Assembly (NCBI GenBank): GCA_902541515.1
Contig: CACBRD010000007.1
Location: 1 to 43,008, forward strand
Direction: 5' to 3'
Source: an uncultured Pelagibacteraceae bacterium
Lineage (GTDB): Bacteria; Pseudomonadota; Alphaproteobacteria; Pelagibacterales; Pelagibacteraceae
DNA length: 43,008 bases
Shown one piece after another: positions 40,316-43,008 of the stretch (position 1 is the first letter of the stretch; each line of letters begins with the position of its first letter). The translations under genes were made by a program, and so were the position numbers. A model generated the notes under the pieces. It had not been told where the DNA came from and searched no databases. It was given only the letters and a program-made list of their open reading frames with translations.

Positions 40316-41185
40316 TTATTTTGTAATAGGTTTTATTTTTCCTCTAGGTCTTACTTTTTTCAATCCTTCAGCAACGATTATCTCACCTTCACTTAATCCA
40401 GAAATTACCTCGATGTTTTTATTACTTCTTAGACCTGTTTTAACCTCAGTTTTATTTGCAACATTTTCGCCATTTATTTTGTAAACATAGGATTTGTCGC
40501 CTTCAATCATCACACTTGTATCAGGTACACTTAATGAGTTTCTTAGATTAAATTTAACGCTTACTTCTAAAAGAGATCCTGATATTAGTTCGAGTTCATT
40601 ATTTTGCACTTTAATTCTGGATAATATACTTCTTGTATCAGCGTTAATCCTGCTCGATACAAAATCAACTTCACCTGAAAAAGTTTTATCTTTAAAACTA
40701 GATAATTTTACTTCAACTGGAAGACCTTTTTTAATAGATGCCGAATAATTCTCTGGAATTTTAATGTCTGAGTAAATAGTTGAATTATCATCTAATGTTA
40801 TGATGAATATATTATTAGATACAAGAATATCTTCCGTAAGACCAGTATAACCAAGTACTCCGCTGAATGGAGCTATAATATTTCCACTTTTCAACTTGAT
40901 TAATACATCTCCTTTTTTAACAAAGTCTTTTAATTTTAAATCTTCAAAAAGATCATCTTTTTTTATTTTAAAAGTTTCAGATTTTTTTGAGATTGCAGTA
41001 CCAAAGGTCTCTATTGTTTCAGCAAATTCCTTTTTTATCACTTCGGTGACAACTATTCCTGGAGGGGGTCTTTTGCTAAATTTTTTTTTAAAATGATTTC
41101 CAATCATTGTTCTACCAATAATTACCGCTGCAATGATTAGAAAAAATATTAAAATAATTGATATAGTTTTAGTCGATCTTTTCAT
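40316..41185 (-). CDS. RND periplasmic adaptor (membrane fusion protein), hairpin-less
   Basis: Adaptor of the RND pump encoded next. The 289 residues begin with a membrane anchor (about 8-27), then a barrel-sandwich (lipoyl) domain, a beta barrel (about 128-205) and a membrane-proximal domain (about 210-285; GLSEGEIIVAEGLKKVRPRG in outline). The two lipoyl halves, LKDFVKKGDVLIKL (about 85-98) and NIIAPFSGVLGYTG (about 102-115), follow each other almost without a gap. Typical adaptors have a 60-100 residue alpha-helical hairpin there that meets TolC. It appears intact otherwise. Confidence 0.9.
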   Translation of the reverse strand: MKRSTKTISIILIFFLIIAAVIIGRTMIGNHFKKKFSKRPPPGIVVTEVIKKEFAETIETFGTAISKKSETFKIKKDDLFEDLKLKDFVKKGDVLIKLKSGNIIAPFSGVLGYTGLTEDILVSNNIFIITLDDNSTIYSDIKIPENYSASIKKGLPVEVKLSSFKDKTFSGEVDFVSSRINADTRSILSRIKVQNNELELISGSLLEVSVKFNLRNSLSVPDTSVMIEGDKSYVYKINGENVANKTEVKTGLRSNKNIEVISGLSEGEIIVAEGLKKVRPRGKIKPITK

Positions 41186-41189
41186 TTTT

Positions 41190-42005
41190 TTAAATTAACC
41201 CGTATTCAGCCCAAGAGCCATCATAAATACAGGGTCGATATTTATCATTTATTAAAGAATAAGCTAGTGCCAAAACACACGCGGTGACCCCGGATCCACA
41301 TGAAAAGACAATATTTTTATCATTTAAGTTTTTTAGGGAAGAAAGAAAAATTTTTTCAAGTTCTTGTTTATTTCTAAAAGTTCTATCTTGATTAAGACAA
41401 GAGCCAAATGGTATGCAAACAGAATTTTTAATATTCCCACTTTTTAATCCCTCTCTAGGCTCTGGAACTCTCCCTTCAAATCTTTCTTTGCTTCTCGCAT
41501 CAACAACTCTAAAATTTTGGGTTTCTATATTTTGATTAATTGAATCTTTATTTTTAACTAATTCCTGATTTTCAAAACTTTTGTAGTCTGACTTCATAAC
41601 TTTAGATAAATTATTTGTTACATTTCTTTTTTCCTCCAACCATTTTTTTAAACCACCATTTAAAACATGAACTAGTTTAGGATCATGACCATAATAGATA
41701 AAATTAAACCAACAGCGACATGAGCTCACAACATCAGAATTATCATAAATAATAACCATATCCTCATTTTTAATTCCCATCTTTGAGACTATTTTTTCCC
41801 ACTCATTTTTATTCACCAACATATGTGGAAGATTTGTATTTTTGTCAGAATTATCATCAAGGTCAAAAAAAATGGACTCCGGGATATGTTGAGTTTTATA
41901 CTCTTCAAAACCATTTCTTTTCGTTTGTGGCATATGCCACGAGGAATCAATTATTTTTACTTTGTCTTTGTTATTTTCGAGCCAATCAGTTTCTACTAAT
42001 GACAT
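41190..42005 (-). CDS. sseA: 3-mercaptopyruvate/thiosulfate sulfurtransferase
   Basis: Two-domain rhodanese that moves sulfane sulfur from 3-mercaptopyruvate to acceptors. The 271 residues have an inactive N-terminal rhodanese domain (about 1-125) and a C-terminal one (about 155-271). Catalytic Cys236 is in FSCGSGVTAC; the CGSGVTA loop is of the mercaptopyruvate type rather than the CRKGVTA thiosulfate type. SKERFEGRVPEPREGLKSG is the standard inter-domain substrate segment. One-base overlap with msrA (TAATG) pairs it with another sulfur-related gene. Confidence 0.92.
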   Translation of the reverse strand: MSLVETDWLENNKDKVKIIDSSWHMPQTKRNGFEEYKTQHIPESIFFDLDDNSDKNTNLPHMLVNKNEWEKIVSKMGIKNEDMVIIYDNSDVVSSCRCWFNFIYYGHDPKLVHVLNGGLKKWLEEKRNVTNNLSKVMKSDYKSFENQELVKNKDSINQNIETQNFRVVDARSKERFEGRVPEPREGLKSGNIKNSVCIPFGSCLNQDRTFRNKQELEKIFLSSLKNLNDKNIVFSCGSGVTACVLALAYSLINDKYRPCIYDGSWAEYGLI

Positions 42006-42448
42006 TATCTCTTTTCTAAATATTTTTGATGATATTCTTCAGCAGTACAATAGTTTTTTAGTAGGGAAATTTTTGTTACAACTTTCCCTGATAACTTTTT
42101 ATTAACCTGGTCAAAAACATCTTCTGCAATTTTTTTTTGATTGTCATTTAAATAAAAGATTTCACTTCTATATTGTGTACCAAAATCTGGTCCTTGAGAA
42201 TTTAGTGTGGTTGGGTCATGAATTTCAAAAAAAATTTTTAAAATTTCTTCATAAGTAATTACTTTCTCATCAAAATCAATTTTAACAACTTCAGCATGAT
42301 TTGTACTCCCTGTACAAACTTCTTTATAGGTGGTTTGTGAACTATTACCACCGCAATAGCCAACTTCAGTTTTGATAACACCATTAATTTTGCTGAATTT
42401 GATTTCAGGTCCCCAAAAACATCCAAGTGCTAAAACTGCTATTTCCAT
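42005..42448 (-). CDS. msrA: Peptide methionine sulfoxide reductase MsrA
   Basis: Reduces S-methionine sulfoxide in oxidised proteins and free methionine. The 147 residues have the catalytic Cys10 in ALGCFWG, then VGYCGG, THAEV-like TNHAEVVKIDFDE, FFEIHDPTTLNSQGPDFGTQYRS in outline and C-terminal EEYHQKYL. It is a compact form; E. coli MsrA has more than 200 residues. First gene of a run msrA-sseA-adaptor-RND, with gaps of at most 4 bases, so one transcript is likely. The 35-bp gap to the divergent transporter holds no clear promoter. Confidence 0.95.
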   Translation of the reverse strand: MEIAVLALGCFWGPEIKFSKINGVIKTEVGYCGGNSSQTTYKEVCTGSTNHAEVVKIDFDEKVITYEEILKIFFEIHDPTTLNSQGPDFGTQYRSEIFYLNDNQKKIAEDVFDQVNKKLSGKVVTKISLLKNYCTAEEYHQKYLEKR

Positions 42449-42483
42449 TGATTATGATTTAAATTAATTTACAAATTATTCGT

Positions 42484-43008
42484 ATGCTTAGTAAAAATCA
42501 ATTGGGATTTTTGTACATGTTTATGTCTGTTTGTGCATTTTCACTAATGGATATAATTGTCAAGTGGTCAGTCGATTATCCAATTGGACAAGTTTTATTT
42601 TTTAGAGGGTTTTTTGGAATACTATTTTATTTTTTCATTATACCAAAAGATAGACTTCACAATTTTTATCAAACCAAAAGACCAGGCTTGCATGCCCTAA
42701 GGTGCTTGTCGGGTTTAATTGCTTTAGTAGCAATTTTTATTGCTTTAAGAAAATTACCTCTCGCAACTGTTGTAAGTATTTCTTTTGCTGCTCCAATCTT
42801 TACAACTATATTTTCAATTTTTTTATTAAGTGAAAAAGTTGGCATTTATAGATGGTTAGCTGTTATAGTTGGTTTTATAGGAATATTAGTAATCACTGAA
42901 CCAGGGATAAGTGAACTAAACATTTATTATATTTTTCCCATAATATTTTGTCTTGGTCTATCTTATGTAGCGATATCAATAAGACAATTATCGACCACAG
43001 AACCAGTT
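42484..43008 (+). CDS. EamA/DMT-family transporter, 5' part
   Basis: The reading frame from the ATG at 42484 stays open to the end of the window (175 codons). It encodes hydrophobic helices typical of the drug/metabolite transporter family with EamA repeats. The first repeat includes LMDIIVKW, FFRGFFGILFYF, LIALVAIFIALRKLPLATVVSISFAAPIF in outline, LLSEKVGIYRW and the FIGILVI helix; the second repeat has just begun (IIFCLGLSYVAISIRQL). Substrate is unknown. It is truncated only by the window edge. Confidence 0.88.
   Translation, partial: MLSKNQLGFLYMFMSVCAFSLMDIIVKWSVDYPIGQVLFFRGFFGILFYFFIIPKDRLHNFYQTKRPGLHALRCLSGLIALVAIFIALRKLPLATVVSISFAAPIFTTIFSIFLLSEKVGIYRWLAVIVGFIGILVITEPGISELNIYYIFPIIFCLGLSYVAISIRQLSTTEPV

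Noticed and set aside
37239..41096. Opposite-strand open frames within the RND and adaptor genes
   Set aside because: The same reasoning applies: the true genes are full-length family members.

Overview
The window is about 43 kb of a very AT-rich, tightly packed alphaproteobacterial chromosome. Gene content and layout point to the SAR11 clade (Candidatus Pelagibacter or a close relative): almost no intergenic DNA, small gene versions, class I lysyl-tRNA synthetase, a RegA-type and a ChvI/ChvG-type two-component system, and a SAM-II riboswitch before metX. This assignment comes from reading the sequence, not from a database search. I see no mobile element, prophage, CRISPR array, tRNA or rRNA, and no gene-free stretch longer than about 195 bp.

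Layout. (1) 1-4239 (+): F1 ATP synthase genes atpA-G-D-C. (2) 10800-4232 (-): one apparent nine-gene operon from a good promoter: rplU, rpmA, obgE, proB, proA, nadD, rsfS, a CtpA-type protease and rppH. (3) 13366-10810 (-): promoter, SAM-II riboswitch, metX, metW and a gloB-like glyoxalase II. (4) 13451-15420 (+): a HisC-type aminotransferase and a TyrA-type dehydrogenase. (5) 18981-15417 (-): trkH, an AmpG-type muropeptide permease and a cytoplasmic NlpC/P60 peptidase. (6) 19069-22604 (+): lysK-type LysRS, pyrD, rpmB and a YhhQ-type transporter. (7) 25708-22601 (-): a three-gene polyamine operon (ornithine/lysine decarboxylase, deoxyhypusine-synthase-like protein, agmatinase-like ureohydrolase). 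(8) 25857-26964: regA (+) facing bioY (-). (9) 27011-35482 (+): polA, chvI, chvG, ahcY, tsaE, amgK and a MurU-like nucleotidyltransferase. (10) 36173-35460 (-): gpmA. (11) 36219-37197 (+): a VanZ-like membrane protein and a lytic-transglycosylase-like lipoprotein. (12) 42448-37187 (-): msrA, sseA, and an RND efflux pair whose adaptor seems to lack the usual alpha-helical hairpin. (13) 42484-end (+): a DMT/EamA transporter cut by the window edge.

Themes. Peptidoglycan turnover and recycling is spread over three loci (transglycosylase lipoprotein, AmpG, NlpC/P60, AmgK, MurU). Methylation and methionine metabolism is represented by SAM-II-metXW and ahcY. The packing is extreme: all six convergent gene pairs overlap at their 3' ends, and eight co-directional junctions are the same one-base TAATG stop/start overlap. 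Nothing here is clearly a wholly new system. The best leads are the SAM-II expression platform, the DHS-like polyamine operon, the hairpin-less RND adaptor and the altered ChvI receiver.
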